Below the pieces are notes generated by a model. That model had not been told where the DNA came from. It searched no databases and saw nothing but the letters and a program-made list of their open reading frames with translations. Shown here in pieces: positions 53,228-61,130 of a stretch of 64,000 bases of DNA (its first letter is position 1; every line of letters begins with the position of its first letter). Both the position numbers and the translations under genes were made by a program. The DNA comes from Alphaproteobacteria bacterium (GTDB taxonomy: Bacteria; Pseudomonadota; Alphaproteobacteria; UBA8366; GCA-2717185): assembly GCA_012103325.1 (NCBI GenBank), contig WLWY01000001.1, positions 186,001-250,000 on the forward strand, in the 5' to 3' direction.

Positions 53228-54196
53228 GTGAAAGCACTACGGCCAGCCGAAGGCACGGGCACGGAGGACCAGAAGACGTTCGAGGCCGTCACGGATAAGG
53301 CACAGCGCATAATCGCCGAGCGTCACGCCGACCCCGGCGCAGACGCAGAACGCGACCCCCTGGTGGCCGCCGCGAAGGCGAGCGGCGATGCGGAGCGGGC
53401 GGTCACGCGGAGCCTGGCAGTACAGGAAAAGCGCGAGGTGCCAGAAGCGCTGCGCAAGGTCCTGCCGAAGGAAGAAGCGCGCACCATGGCGGCCGAATTG
53501 GATGGCCTGCCGGCACTGGCCCGTGCGCCGGAGATTCTGAACCAGAAGGAAAAATATGGCAGGCATTTCGACGCCGTACTGGGCGAGATGCAGACGGAGG
53601 GGCTGGACCCGGAAACGATCGCCATCGCCGCCGTCGCCGACAACCCCAAGAAGCTTCAGGCGCTGCTGCCGGCCATGGGCGTACCCTATGCGCAACTCAC
53701 CGAAGGCAAAACCCCGGACCAGATCGCCGATGTACAATCGGCCGTCGAAACGCTGCGGGACGCAATGGTGCAGCAAGGCCGCCTCGATCCCGCCATCGAA
53801 CCCTTCGTCCTCCAGAAAGCCGCTCTGCACGAGCTCACGCAAACCGGCGACCCGCAGCGCGCCGCAAAACGCGCCATGGAAACCCTCGCCAAACCGGATG
53901 TTGTAGCAATAGACGACAACACCCTGATCGGCGGCGCGGGTCGTGACGAATTCCTATCGCCCCTGGGAAGGCGGAAAGGCACAAAGACGCCCGGCGAGGT
54001 AAACAGCTTCTTCGAAGATAGGTGGGACAAGGACGATGAGACGTTCGCGGCCGAAGCGGCAAAGTTCGGCCTCAACCCGGACCGTGCGCTTCTGCTGCGG
54101 GACATTTTGAAGGCGGGCAAAATGGGATCACGGCGGAAGAAAAAGCCGCCTTGCTGGAACGGACGGAAGGGCGGCCTATCGATTTTCGGCGCTTGA
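53228..54196 (+). pseudogene. Phage virion-like scaffold protein, second fragment
   Basis: Same frame as the first fragment; coding sense actually resumes at 53132. It is a helix-rich region (for example ALRKVLPKEEARTMAAELDG) with no recognised catalytic motif. Near 54119-54122 the natural frame shifts: the sense continuation KAGKNGITAEEKAALLERTE is in the -1 frame, while the present frame runs into an Arg/Lys-rich tail and stops at 54196. One missing A in the run at 54119-54122 would explain it. The GTG at 53228 is only a possible restart. Confidence 0.55.
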
Positions 54197-54822
54197 TCAA
54201 CAGCTTCAACGTCGGTGAAAAATCTGACAGAGCGCAGAAAATTGCCGGCGTTATTTCGTTCAAGGATCTTGCGGAAGAAGACAGAGCCCGATCAGCTGCC
54301 GAAGTTGGGCGAGAGTTCCTTGAAAACTTGCCCGGTAAATCAAGGAAGCTCCCCAGAAACCCCGGAGCAACTCAAGGCGGTTCGTCTTCAAGAAACAAAA
54401 AACGAGAAAACCCCGAAGACGAGTTCAATGTTAAGCTGCCCAATAAATCGGCAACGAAAAATCCGATGACCAAAGCGGAGTTCGACGCTCTAAAGGATAG
54501 CGGTGAAATTGATCCGAACCGTATCCGCCCTATGCAGAATACAATAAAACGAGACTTTCAGGATGGCCGCTCTCTCGAGCAGATGGTGAGAGAGCTATTA
54601 GATGGCACAGGCAAGCCAATAGAGAAGATAAGGATCGCAGCTATCGGAGAGCATGTGTTTACTCTCGATCACAGGCGACTCATTGCGCATCGTCTAGCCG
54701 GGAAAAATATACAATATAGGAAAGCTACGCCTGAAGAGATCGCGAAAGCGACCGGAGGAAGAAAACCTAAAATGAGTACTAAGAATTCTGGTATCTCTAT
54801 AGAAATTTTAAAGAGGAAATGA
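54151..54822 (+). pseudogene. C-terminal tip of the scaffold gene: polymorphic toxin domain
   Basis: 223 codons, true sense starting about 54121 in continuity with the scaffold. A linker (residues ~40-100) becomes noticeably AT-rich compared with the carrier. The tip itself, from about PMTKAEFDALKDSG, contains IRPMQNTIKRDFQDGRSLEQ and FTLDHRRLIAHRLAG, then MSTKNSGISIEILK. This pattern (predicted-substrate DGRS segment, then a TLDHRRL/DNRRL motif) recalls ParB/sulfiredoxin-like toxin tips of polymorphic toxins. The fold is inference. It overlaps the immunity gene by four bases (ATGA). It may now be untranslated because of the upstream lesions. Confidence 0.6.
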
Positions 54823-55100
54823 CGATGGAAGAAGATGAAAAAAACTACAACGAAAAAATGGATCGGCAGGTCAACGAAGTCAACTCAAGAGAAGACCTCT
54901 TTGAATTTGTCAGGCTACTAGCTCATGGATATCAACAAGGCTTCGAGGAAGAGCAATCCGTGGCGGATTACTTAGATGGTTATGCAGCTTTGGTCGAAGC
55001 ATTGGATAGCTGGTACAGAAATCAATCACTCGAAATGCCGGAACATCCCAATTGGAACATGATGGCACGTTTGTTGGCAGCTGCTTTCAGCCATAGCTGA
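54819..55100 (+). CDS. Putative immunity protein 1
   Basis: 93 residues, acidic, ATG overlapping the toxin stop. The pattern DLFEFVRLLAHGYQQG...YLDGYAALVEALDSWYRN...WNMMARLLAAAFSHS resembles small DUF7660-like immunity proteins. It shares roughly half its residues with the protein encoded at 55440-55715, including the block NQSLEMPE and WNMMAR. Its immediate position after a toxin tip and its size are typical of immunity genes of polymorphic toxins. Function is inferred from context and duplication. Confidence 0.65.
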   Translation: MTMEEDEKNYNEKMDRQVNEVNSREDLFEFVRLLAHGYQQGFEEEQSVADYLDGYAALVEALDSWYRNQSLEMPEHPNWNMMARLLAAAFSHS

Positions 55101-55158
55101 CCCTTCCCTGGAGAATCACAAGGAACGATTTCAGGTTGAGCATAATGCCAGAAGGTCA

Positions 55159-55256
55159 GGGTCAGGTCTTGCAGTCCTACATTAAGACCTTATCGCAACA
55201 AGACGCACGCGAATTGCGATCTAATAAGTAAATGTAGGAATGCAAGACCTGATCCC
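55159..55256. repeat. RAYT-end palindromic repeat, copy 1 (98 bp)
   Basis: Begins GGGTCAGGTCTTGCA and ends TGCAAGACCTGATCC, the inverted counterpart with one change. The interior is nearly identical to copy 2 (55786-55882). It lies between immunity gene 1 and the shortened toxin. The ATG at 55240 in its right end is the start codon of the shortened toxin. It looks like a MITE-like derivative mobilised by the nearby RAYT. Confidence 0.85.
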
Positions 55257-55443
55257 AAATTCTGTGTTTAAAGGGAAAGTTTACACGTTAGATCACCGGC
55301 GTCTTGTTGCGTATCGTGTTGCAAAAAGGGATATCCCTTACGTTATGGCGACAGCGGAAGAAATTGATGACGAGCTAGAAGAAAAACTTTCTACAAAAGA
55401 TGACGGTATGTCGATTGAACTCAGAAAAGGAAAAAGAAAATGA
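55240..55443 (+). pseudogene. Truncated second toxin tip (DHRRL motif)
   Basis: 67 residues. The first codons (MQDLIP) come from the repeat at 55159-55256. The rest, FKGKVYTLDHRRLVAYRVAK...ATAEEIDDE...LSTKDDGMSIELRK, aligns with the last part of the tip at 54151-54822 (TLDHRRLIAHRLAG, ATPEEI, MSTKNSGISIEI). The N-terminal half with the DGRS segment is absent. The repeat has therefore replaced the start of a second toxin copy. It is an orphan toxin module; a truncated product is probably inactive, and the overlap with the following gene is four bases. Confidence 0.65.
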
Positions 55444-55715
55444 ACGAAGAAAAGCAGATGTTTAAAGAAAAAATACGGCAACTCCGTGACGCTGTTTCCA
55501 CTCGTGAGGAATTATCCGAATACGCTGATTTTCTAGCGGAAGGATACCAAAAAGGTTTCTTTGAAGAACAGCCAGTATCGGAGTACGTCGGTGGTGTTGC
55601 CGGAGTGGTTCACGGGTTAGAAGGTTTTTATAAGAACCAATCATTGGAAATGCCTGAAAAACCAACGTGGAATATGATGGCGCGTATTTTGACAGCCGCT
55701 TTCTTCCATAGTTGA
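55440..55715 (+). CDS. Putative immunity protein 2 (paralogue of immunity protein 1)
   Basis: 91 residues, clearly homologous to 54819-55100: STREELSEYADFLAEGYQKG, NQSLEMPE and WNMMARILTAAFFHS. The ATG overlaps the stop of the truncated toxin, matching the arrangement of the first pair. It may protect against a toxin allele no longer encoded intact here, as orphan immunity genes do. No enzymatic motif. Confidence 0.65.
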   Translation: MNEEKQMFKEKIRQLRDAVSTREELSEYADFLAEGYQKGFFEEQPVSEYVGGVAGVVHGLEGFYKNQSLEMPEKPTWNMMARILTAAFFHS

Positions 55716-55785
55716 GAGAAAATTCAGACTAGAAGACAAGCGTTGTTGCCGACAGTCCTCAAGACGCGGAAGGTCGAGAAGGTCG

Positions 55786-55882
55786 GGGTCAGGTCTTGCA
55801 GTCCTACATTAGGACCTTATCGCGACAAGACGCACGCGAATTGCGATCTAATAAGTAAATGTGTGAATGCAAGACCTGACCC
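55786..55882. repeat. RAYT-end palindromic repeat, copy 2 (97 bp)
   Basis: Begins GGGTCAGGTCTTGCA (55786-55800) and ends TGCAAGACCTGACCC (55868-55882), a perfect terminal inverted repeat. It differs from copy 1 at only a few positions. It lies between immunity gene 2 and the toxin-like remnant at 55880. Confidence 0.88.
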
Positions 55883-56038
55883 TCACTCTTCGGCCTATTT
55901 TGCGGCCCGGGCGCTCCTGTATGTTCCGGCATCGGCGTTATAGTTGGCGGAATTCTAGGCGGCTTAGGCGTTGAAGTTGGTATTGAGTTTTTGGAAGACT
56001 TATCTAGTAGTTCGGAAGAACAAAACGAAGGTTCATAG
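55880..56038 (+). pseudogene. C-terminal remnant of a glycine-rich toxin-like protein
   Basis: Open in one frame from the repeat (an in-frame TGA at 55877) to TAG at 56036-56038, about 52 residues. Translation includes FCGPGAPVCSGIGVIVGG, then ILGGLGVEVGIEFLEDL. This Cys-flanked glycine zipper is often seen near the C-terminus of large secreted toxins and Rhs-type proteins. There is no start codon, so it is the tail of a gene cut off by repeat copy 2. Low confidence in identity, better in the truncation. Confidence 0.4.
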
Positions 56039-56067
56039 GCACCGCTGGGCCAGTTTTGACGCCAAAA

Positions 56068-56568
56068 TCAATCCTTAATGAGAGTCGTATCGATAATGCG
56101 ATTCGATATAACGAAATATGATTTCCATAAGCGCACCCGCTTCACATAGCCCGGCATACCAAATAAGGGAAAATAAAAACACGGCGCTTGCAGAACCCTT
56201 AAGGTCCAATGTCTGCCAAGAGACTGAAACACGAAACTACTCTTCGATTCAGCCGATAAATCTTCCAGCGTTGCGCTAGCATACAATGAACTTATGGTAA
56301 GTTTATCAAGAACGACCATCGCGGAGTCGATAAGATAGATGTACAGGCTTTCTTCGAGCATCACCTGGTCTTCTATAAACAAAAGGCAGCGATCGCCAAC
56401 GGCATACTGACCACAAAGATAAACACCGTCGACGACGAGGCCGGTATCTTCTTCTGAGCGATACAGCACACTCTCATATGCGTCATACTCGTCCGAATGC
56501 GATGGTAGCGCCCTTAAAGAAAAAGGACCGGAAGCACGCACCAAATCGCTATCGGAATTCGACTCCAT
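56068..56568 (-). CDS. Unidentified 166-residue protein in AT-rich DNA
   Basis: Starts MESNSDSDLVRASG with an AAAGG ribosome binding site. It is mixed acidic and hydrophobic with no signal peptide and no recognised motif, beta-rich by appearance (LVVDGVYLCGQYAVGD). Codon use is AT-rich like the toxin module and unlike the chromosomal neighbours. It converges on the toxin-like remnant at 55880-56038. By position it could be an unrelated immunity protein acquired with the island, but I cannot support a function. Confidence 0.5.
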   Translation of the reverse strand: MESNSDSDLVRASGPFSLRALPSHSDEYDAYESVLYRSEEDTGLVVDGVYLCGQYAVGDRCLLFIEDQVMLEESLYIYLIDSAMVVLDKLTISSLYASATLEDLSAESKSSFVFQSLGRHWTLRVLQAPCFYFPLFGMPGYVKRVRLWKSYFVISNRIIDTTLIKD

Positions 56569-56694
56569 AGTGACAACCTTTGTGAGAAACGTTTAAGTCA
56601 CATATCGGATTGGCTCAGATCTCGCAATAATATAGTCACTTCACCGATTCACAAAGAAGTGCGTGGTCAGGTTGAGCTAACCCCAAGAAGTGCG

Positions 56695-56760
56695 GGGTCA
56701 GGTCTTGCAATCCTACATTAGGACCTTATCGCGACAAGACGCTCGCGAATTACGATCTAA
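56695..56760. repeat. RAYT-end palindromic repeat, copy 3 (left part only)
   Basis: Starts GGGTCAGGTCTTGCAATCC and follows copies 1 and 2 up to the GATCTAA segment, then is replaced by the left end of the RAYT element at 56769. It marks a nested insertion or recombination junction. Confidence 0.8.
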
Positions 56761-56768
56761 GGAAGCGA

Positions 56769-57601
56769 GGGTCAGGTCTTGCATTCATACATTCATTTTT
56801 CTAGGATCGTAGCATGGCCCGACCATTGCGGATCGAATTTGCTGGCGCGCTCTATCACCTGACCGCGCGCTTCCGTTGGCGCACGCACGCCTACTGCCTG
56901 ATGGACAACCATTATCATCTGCTGGTGGAGACGCCCGCGCCGAACCTGAGCCGCGGCATGCGCCAGCTGAACGGCGTCTACACCCAGCGTTTCAACCGCC
57001 GGCACGGCCGGGTCGGTCACCTCTTCCAAGGCCGCTTCACGGCGATCCTGGTGGAGCGCGACGCCTATCTTCTGGCGCTGGTGCGCTATGTGGTACTGAA
57101 CCCGGTGCGGGCCGGCATGGTGCGCCGCGCGCAGGACTGGCGCTGGAGCAGTTATCGGGCGAGCGCCGGGCTCGCGGCAGCGCCGGCCTGGCTGGAGACC
57201 GGCTGGCTTCTGCGCCAGTTCGCCCGGACGAAGGCCGCGGCACGGACGCGCTATCGGCGCTTCGTCGCGGAAGGCCGCAACGCCCCGCCGGTGTGGGAAG
57301 GCTTGCGCGACCAGATCTATCTAGGCGGCGAAGCCTTTGCCGACGCCCTGAAGGCCCGCGCGGCGGGCGAAGAGATGGCCGAAATACCGCGGGCGCAGCG
57401 CACGGCGCCACCGCCCTTGGCCGCGTTTGCCGCCGAGAGCGGCAGCCGGCAAGAGGCGATGGCGCGGGCTTATCTTTCGGGCGGCTACACGATGAAGGCT
57501 ATCGCCGCCCATTTCGGCGTACACTACGCCACCGTCAGCCGCGCCGTACGCGCCTACGAAGCGACGGCAATATAAAAATGTGTGATTGCAAGACCTGACC
57601 C
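56769..57601 (+). mobile_element. RAYT (REP-associated tyrosine transposase) element
   Basis: Bounded by GGGTCAGGTCTTGCA (56769-56783) and the inverse TGCAAGACCTGACCC (57587-57601), with the transposase gene inside. The same ends bound repeats at 55159, 55786 and 56695, which identifies those as non-autonomous derivatives. A second right end lies at 57930-57944 because of a tandem duplication. Confidence 0.8.
56814..57575 (+). CDS. REP-associated tyrosine transposase (IS200/IS605 Y1 superfamily), internally deleted
   Basis: 253 residues. The start MARPLRIEFAGALYHLT is a RAYT N-terminus. The HUH metal motif NHYHLL (His33, His35) and the likely catalytic Tyr56 (GVYTQRFN) are present, followed by GHLFQGRF, YVVLNPVRAGMV and a C-terminal helix-turn-helix (YTMKAIAAHFGVHYATVSRA). 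Between YHLTAR and FRWRTHAYC about 28 residues are missing that RAYTs normally have (the RGN...DD.DR region). The deletion is in-frame but likely abolishes activity. It sits within matching terminal repeats. Confidence 0.85.
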   Translation: MARPLRIEFAGALYHLTARFRWRTHAYCLMDNHYHLLVETPAPNLSRGMRQLNGVYTQRFNRRHGRVGHLFQGRFTAILVERDAYLLALVRYVVLNPVRAGMVRRAQDWRWSSYRASAGLAAAPAWLETGWLLRQFARTKAAARTRYRRFVAEGRNAPPVWEGLRDQIYLGGEAFADALKARAAGEEMAEIPRAQRTAPPPLAAFAAESGSRQEAMARAYLSGGYTMKAIAAHFGVHYATVSRAVRAYEATAI

Positions 57602-57953
57602 TAATGGCGGGTCAGCCACACAACGCCCCATCGGTGTGGGAAGGCTTACGCGACCAGATCTATCTTGGCGGCGAAGGTTTTGCCGACGCCTTGAAGGCCC
57701 GCGCGGCGGGCGAAGAGATGGCCGAAATACCGCGGGCGCAGCGCACGGCGCCACCGCCCTTGGCCACGTTTGCCGCCGAGAGCGGCAGCCGGCAAGAGGC
57801 GATGGCGCGGGCTTATCTTTCGGGCGGCTACACGATGAAGGCTATCGCCGCCCATTTCGGCGTACACTACGCCACCGTCAGCCGCGCCGTACGCGCCTAC
57901 GAAGCGACGACAACATAGAAATGTGTGATTGCAAGACCTGACCCCAATGGCGT
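57275..57953 (+). repeat. Tandem 343-bp duplication of the transposase 3' end
   Basis: The sequence from about 57275 to 57610 recurs at about 57618-57953 with only a few substitutions (period 343 bp, for example GTGTGGG at 57291 and 57634). The copy includes the right terminal repeat. It arose by tandem duplication after or during RAYT insertion. Confidence 0.85.
57586..57918 (+). pseudogene. Duplicated C-terminal fragment of the RAYT transposase
   Basis: About 100 codons matching the end of the gene at 56814-57575 (SVWEGLRDQIYLGGEGFADA through YATVSRAVRAYE). Its apparent start, MQDL, is again donated by the terminal repeat. It lacks the HUH motif and catalytic Tyr and cannot transpose DNA. 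Confidence 0.8.
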
Positions 57954-58028
57954 GACCCCAATGGCGTGACCATATAGGCAGACTCAGATCAGAAGCGCAC
58001 CTTGCGCTACGGCGACCGCGCTGAAACC

Positions 58029-58667
58029 CTACAGCCGCGGCGCCTCGCAGAGGTCGTTCAGGAAGCAGGCCGCGCATTTCGGCGCACGCGACGTGCAGGT
58101 CCGTTTCCCGAACTCGAGCAGCCACATATGACCGTCCATCATCGCCCATTGCGGCGCGCGCGGTTCCAGCGCGGCCGCGGTCTGCGCTTCCGTCTTGCCG
58201 CGCGCCAGTCCGGTCCGGTTGGAGACGCGGTGCACGTGCGTATCGACGGCGATGGCCGGCTCGCCGAACGAAAACAGCAGCATGATGTCGGCACATTTGC
58301 GGCCGATCCCCGGCAGTTCCATCAGGCTGGGGCGGTCCTTCGGCACGATGCCGTCGTATTCGTCGAGCAGCGCCCGGCAGAGCGCCTTCACGCGGCGGGT
58401 CTTGATGTTGTAGAGGCCGGCGGGCTTGATCGCGGCGGCGATGTCCGCATCGGGCAGCATGAGGATGCCTTCGGGCGTATCGGCAAGCCGGAACAACGCG
58501 TTCTTCGCCTTGGCCGTATTCGCGTCCCGGCTCTGCGCCGACAGCAGGCAGGAGACGAGCGCCCGGAAGTGATCCGGGTCCTCTTTGACGTGCGGCTCGG
58601 CGGACCGTTTGGGCATACGGTCCTGGAGACGCCGGAAAAACTCCTCAACCTCATTGTCCGTCAGCAT
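58029..58667 (-). CDS. nth: Endonuclease III
   Basis: 212 residues from the ATG at 58667 (MLTDNEVEEFFRRL); a longer frame upstream lacks conservation. The helix-hairpin-helix LPGIGRKCADIML carries the catalytic Lys, and VDTHVHRV the catalytic Asp. The [4Fe-4S] ligands follow the C-x6-C-x2-C-x5-C pattern in CTSRAPKCAACFLNDLC at the C-terminus. The bifunctional glycosylase removes oxidised pyrimidines in base excision repair. It lies downstream of the RAYT region. Confidence 0.92.
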   Translation of the reverse strand: MLTDNEVEEFFRRLQDRMPKRSAEPHVKEDPDHFRALVSCLLSAQSRDANTAKAKNALFRLADTPEGILMLPDADIAAAIKPAGLYNIKTRRVKALCRALLDEYDGIVPKDRPSLMELPGIGRKCADIMLLFSFGEPAIAVDTHVHRVSNRTGLARGKTEAQTAAALEPRAPQWAMMDGHMWLLEFGKRTCTSRAPKCAACFLNDLCEAPRL

Positions 58668-58920
58668 CGCAATACCCTCATACGGTCTCAGGGCGCGATC
58701 CAGAACGCAGCTACTCCGCGACCCCATAAGTACCCCAGGCCCAGCCTGCTCGCGTGGTCATATATACGCTACGCCAGCATACTATAAATCGGATGAGAGA
58801 TCGCGTGACGCCCAACGCTTGCCAACCGTCCCGCAACCGGCGATGGTACGCGAAACACGCTCAAAGTTCGGGACGTCTTCTTCGACATGGGCAAACGCAA
58901 TCTGAGCTGAGGGAAGCAAC

Positions 58921-60153
58921 ATGAAGATCCTTTACAAGGGTGGCGCGCTTTTCGATGGCGACAACGCGCCGGTTTCCGACCATGGCGTACTGGTAGACGG
59001 CGACACGGTCGCGCAGGTCGCGCCGGTTGCGAGCTTCGATGGCTTCGACGGGACGGTGGTCGACACGGCCGGCGGCACCTTGATGCCGGGGCTGATCGAC
59101 TGCCACGTGCATCTGTGTCTCGGCGCGGAAGGCGATCCGGGGACGGCGGCGGAAAAGCTGCTGCCGGGCCAGACCGTCATGAAGGCGCTGGCGCGGGCGC
59201 AGACGACCCTGGCGGGCGGCGTCACGGGAATCCGCGATTGCGGCGGCCGCGACTATTTGGAATTCGCGGTGCGCGATTCCTGCAATGCGGGCGATCTGAT
59301 GGGGCCGTCGATCCGCGCGTCCGGCAAGATGATCTGCATGACCGGCGGACACGGCAACCGGCACGGCCGCGTCGCCGACGGCATCGACGAGGTGGTCAAG
59401 GCGGTGCGCGAGCAGGTTCATGCCGGCAGCGATCTGGTCAAGATCATGGCCACCGGCGGCGTCATGACGCCGGGCGTCAATCCGGAGGACGCGCATTATT
59501 CGGCGGAGGAAATGGCCGCCGGCATTCACGAGGCGAACCGCTTCCACAAACGGACCGCCAGCCACGCGCAAGGCACGGAAGGCATTCTGAATGCGGTGCG
59601 CGGCGGCATCACCTCGATCGAGCACGGCATCTTCATGACCGAGAAAACCGTGCAGGAAATGATGGAGCACGGCACCTGGCTCGTGCCGACCCTGGCCGCG
59701 CTGCACAATATCGTCAGCATGAAGGATAGCGGCATCCCGGATTACGTGATGGAAAAGGCGGAGCGCATTGCCGAGCATCACGTCGCCTCGATCAAGATGT
59801 TCTATGACGCCGGCGGTAGAATCGCGATGGGCACCGACGCCGGCACGCCATTCAACAAGCATGGCGCCAATTCGGACGAGCTGGCGCTCATGGTCGGTAT
59901 CGGCGTCGCGCCGATTGACGCGCTGAAGATCGCTACAAGCTCGGCCGCGGATCTGGTCGACCTGCCGGGCGAAGGCCGCATCGCCAAGGGCAGTTTCGCC
60001 GACTTCCTCATCGTCGAGGGCGATCCGGCAACAGATATCGACAGCGCGGCAAAACGCGAGAACCACCGCATGGTGGTGAAACGCGGTGCGGCGATCACCG
60101 GCGCGGCAATGAAGATGGGCGCGGCCGCGTTCCAGCCGTTGGCGGCGTTCTGA
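58921..60153 (+). CDS. Metal-dependent amidohydrolase (imidazolonepropionase/Xaa-Arg dipeptidase-like superfamily)
   Basis: 410 residues after a GAGGGAAG ribosome binding site. Amidohydrolase metal motifs: HxH in IDCHVHLCLG near residue 61, the probable carboxylated Lys in DLVKIMATGG near residue 178, His in ASHAQG near residue 218, EHG near residue 239 and Asp in MGTDAGTP near residue 303. The N- and C-terminal beta sandwich (KGSFADFLIVEGDP) is typical. Members hydrolyse dipeptides, hydantoin-like rings or other amides; the substrate is not evident. It is a monocistronic gene. Confidence 0.88.
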   Translation: MKILYKGGALFDGDNAPVSDHGVLVDGDTVAQVAPVASFDGFDGTVVDTAGGTLMPGLIDCHVHLCLGAEGDPGTAAEKLLPGQTVMKALARAQTTLAGGVTGIRDCGGRDYLEFAVRDSCNAGDLMGPSIRASGKMICMTGGHGNRHGRVADGIDEVVKAVREQVHAGSDLVKIMATGGVMTPGVNPEDAHYSAEEMAAGIHEANRFHKRTASHAQGTEGILNAVRGGITSIEHGIFMTEKTVQEMMEHGTWLVPTLAALHNIVSMKDSGIPDYVMEKAERIAEHHVASIKMFYDAGGRIAMGTDAGTPFNKHGANSDELALMVGIGVAPIDALKIATSSAADLVDLPGEGRIAKGSFADFLIVEGDPATDIDSAAKRENHRMVVKRGAAITGAAMKMGAAAFQPLAAF

Positions 60154-60188
60154 GGTATAGGCGCAAATACGCGGACATCCCCCAACGC

Positions 60189-60300
60189 GTCATCCCGGAC
60201 AAGGCGCATTGCGCCGCCGAGCCGGGATCCATGGTGCAACCGCGTCCGGCATGAGCATGGATCCCCGATCTGCGCGGCTACGCCGCTTGTCAGGGATGAC
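60189..60300. repeat. REP-like palindromic element
   Basis: GTCATCCC (60189-60196) pairs with GGGATGAC (60293-60300). An inner pair GGATCCATG / CATGGATCC lies inside. This CGTCATCCCGGACAAG...GGATCCATG form is a widespread intergenic repeat of alphaproteobacteria. A degenerate relative lies at 51844-51873. Confidence 0.7.
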
Positions 60301-60365
60301 GGAAAAGGGTTTTCTACGGCTGTGGAATTGAACGCCCGTTCCGCGTTTTAGAGTAGAGTTTTAAC

Positions 60366-61130
60366 ATGCTCCGCCTCAGACAAATATGCCTTGTCGCGAG
60401 TGACCTCGAACCAGCCGTCGCCGATCTGGAGGCTGTGTTCGGCATCGCGACCTGCTTTCACGACCTCGGCGTCGAGAAATTCGGCCTCGTCAATGCGCTA
60501 CTGCCTGTCGGCAACAACTTCCTCGAAGTCGTGGCGCCGTTTCGCGACGGGACGGCGGCGCAGCGTTATATCGAACGGCGCAAGGGCGACGGCGGCTATA
60601 TCGTCATCCTGCAATGCGACGATATCGCCGAACGGCAGGCGCGCTGCGAGAGGCTCGGCATCCGTATCGTCAATCACATGGAATACGGCGATTACGAAGG
60701 GCTGCAGCTGCACCCGCGCGATACCGGCGGCTCGATGCTGGAAACGAGCTGGAGCGCCGGCGACGGTGCGCCGGACGGCCCCTGGCATCCGGCCGGCAAG
60801 ACCTGGAAAGACGCCGTCAGAACCGACCGCGTCTCCACGATGACGGCAGCCGAACTGCAAAGCCCTGATCCCGACGCGCTGGCGGCCCGATGGGGCGAGA
60901 TCCTCGCGGTGACGCCGCAGCCGATCACCGACGGCGTCACGCTTCTGCCGCTGGAGAACGGCGTGCTGCGTTTCGTGCTGGCGACGGACGGACGGGGCGA
61001 GGGGTTGGGCGAAGTCGATCTGCATGTGTCGGACCGCGACGCTATTATCACCGCAGCGAAAACACGCAACTGCCCGGTCGAGGGTGATATGGTCACCGTC
61101 TGCGGCACGCGATTTAGGTTGATCTCATGA
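60366..61130 (+). CDS. VOC superfamily (glyoxalase-like) protein
   Basis: 254 residues. The first half follows a VOC module (LRQICLVASDLEPAVADLEA, then FLEVVAPFRDGTAAQRYIER and LQLHPRDTGGSMLETSW). The second half could be a second, diverged module. Such proteins include glyoxalase I, dioxygenases and lyases; metal ligands His and Glu are suggested but not certain. The stop overlaps the start of the crotonase gene (ATGA), so it heads a four-gene operon. Confidence 0.78.
   Translation: MLRLRQICLVASDLEPAVADLEAVFGIATCFHDLGVEKFGLVNALLPVGNNFLEVVAPFRDGTAAQRYIERRKGDGGYIVILQCDDIAERQARCERLGIRIVNHMEYGDYEGLQLHPRDTGGSMLETSWSAGDGAPDGPWHPAGKTWKDAVRTDRVSTMTAAELQSPDPDALAARWGEILAVTPQPITDGVTLLPLENGVLRFVLATDGRGEGLGEVDLHVSDRDAIITAAKTRNCPVEGDMVTVCGTRFRLIS

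Noticed and set aside
55743..55943. 66-codon + strand frame across repeat copy 2
   Set aside because: Runs through the repeat in a frame unrelated to the toxin-like remnant; no ribosome binding site.
55159..56783. CRISPR array suggested by spaced repeats
   Set aside because: Repeats are ~97 bp with terminal inverted ends, spacing is irregular and filled with genes, and there are no cas genes.
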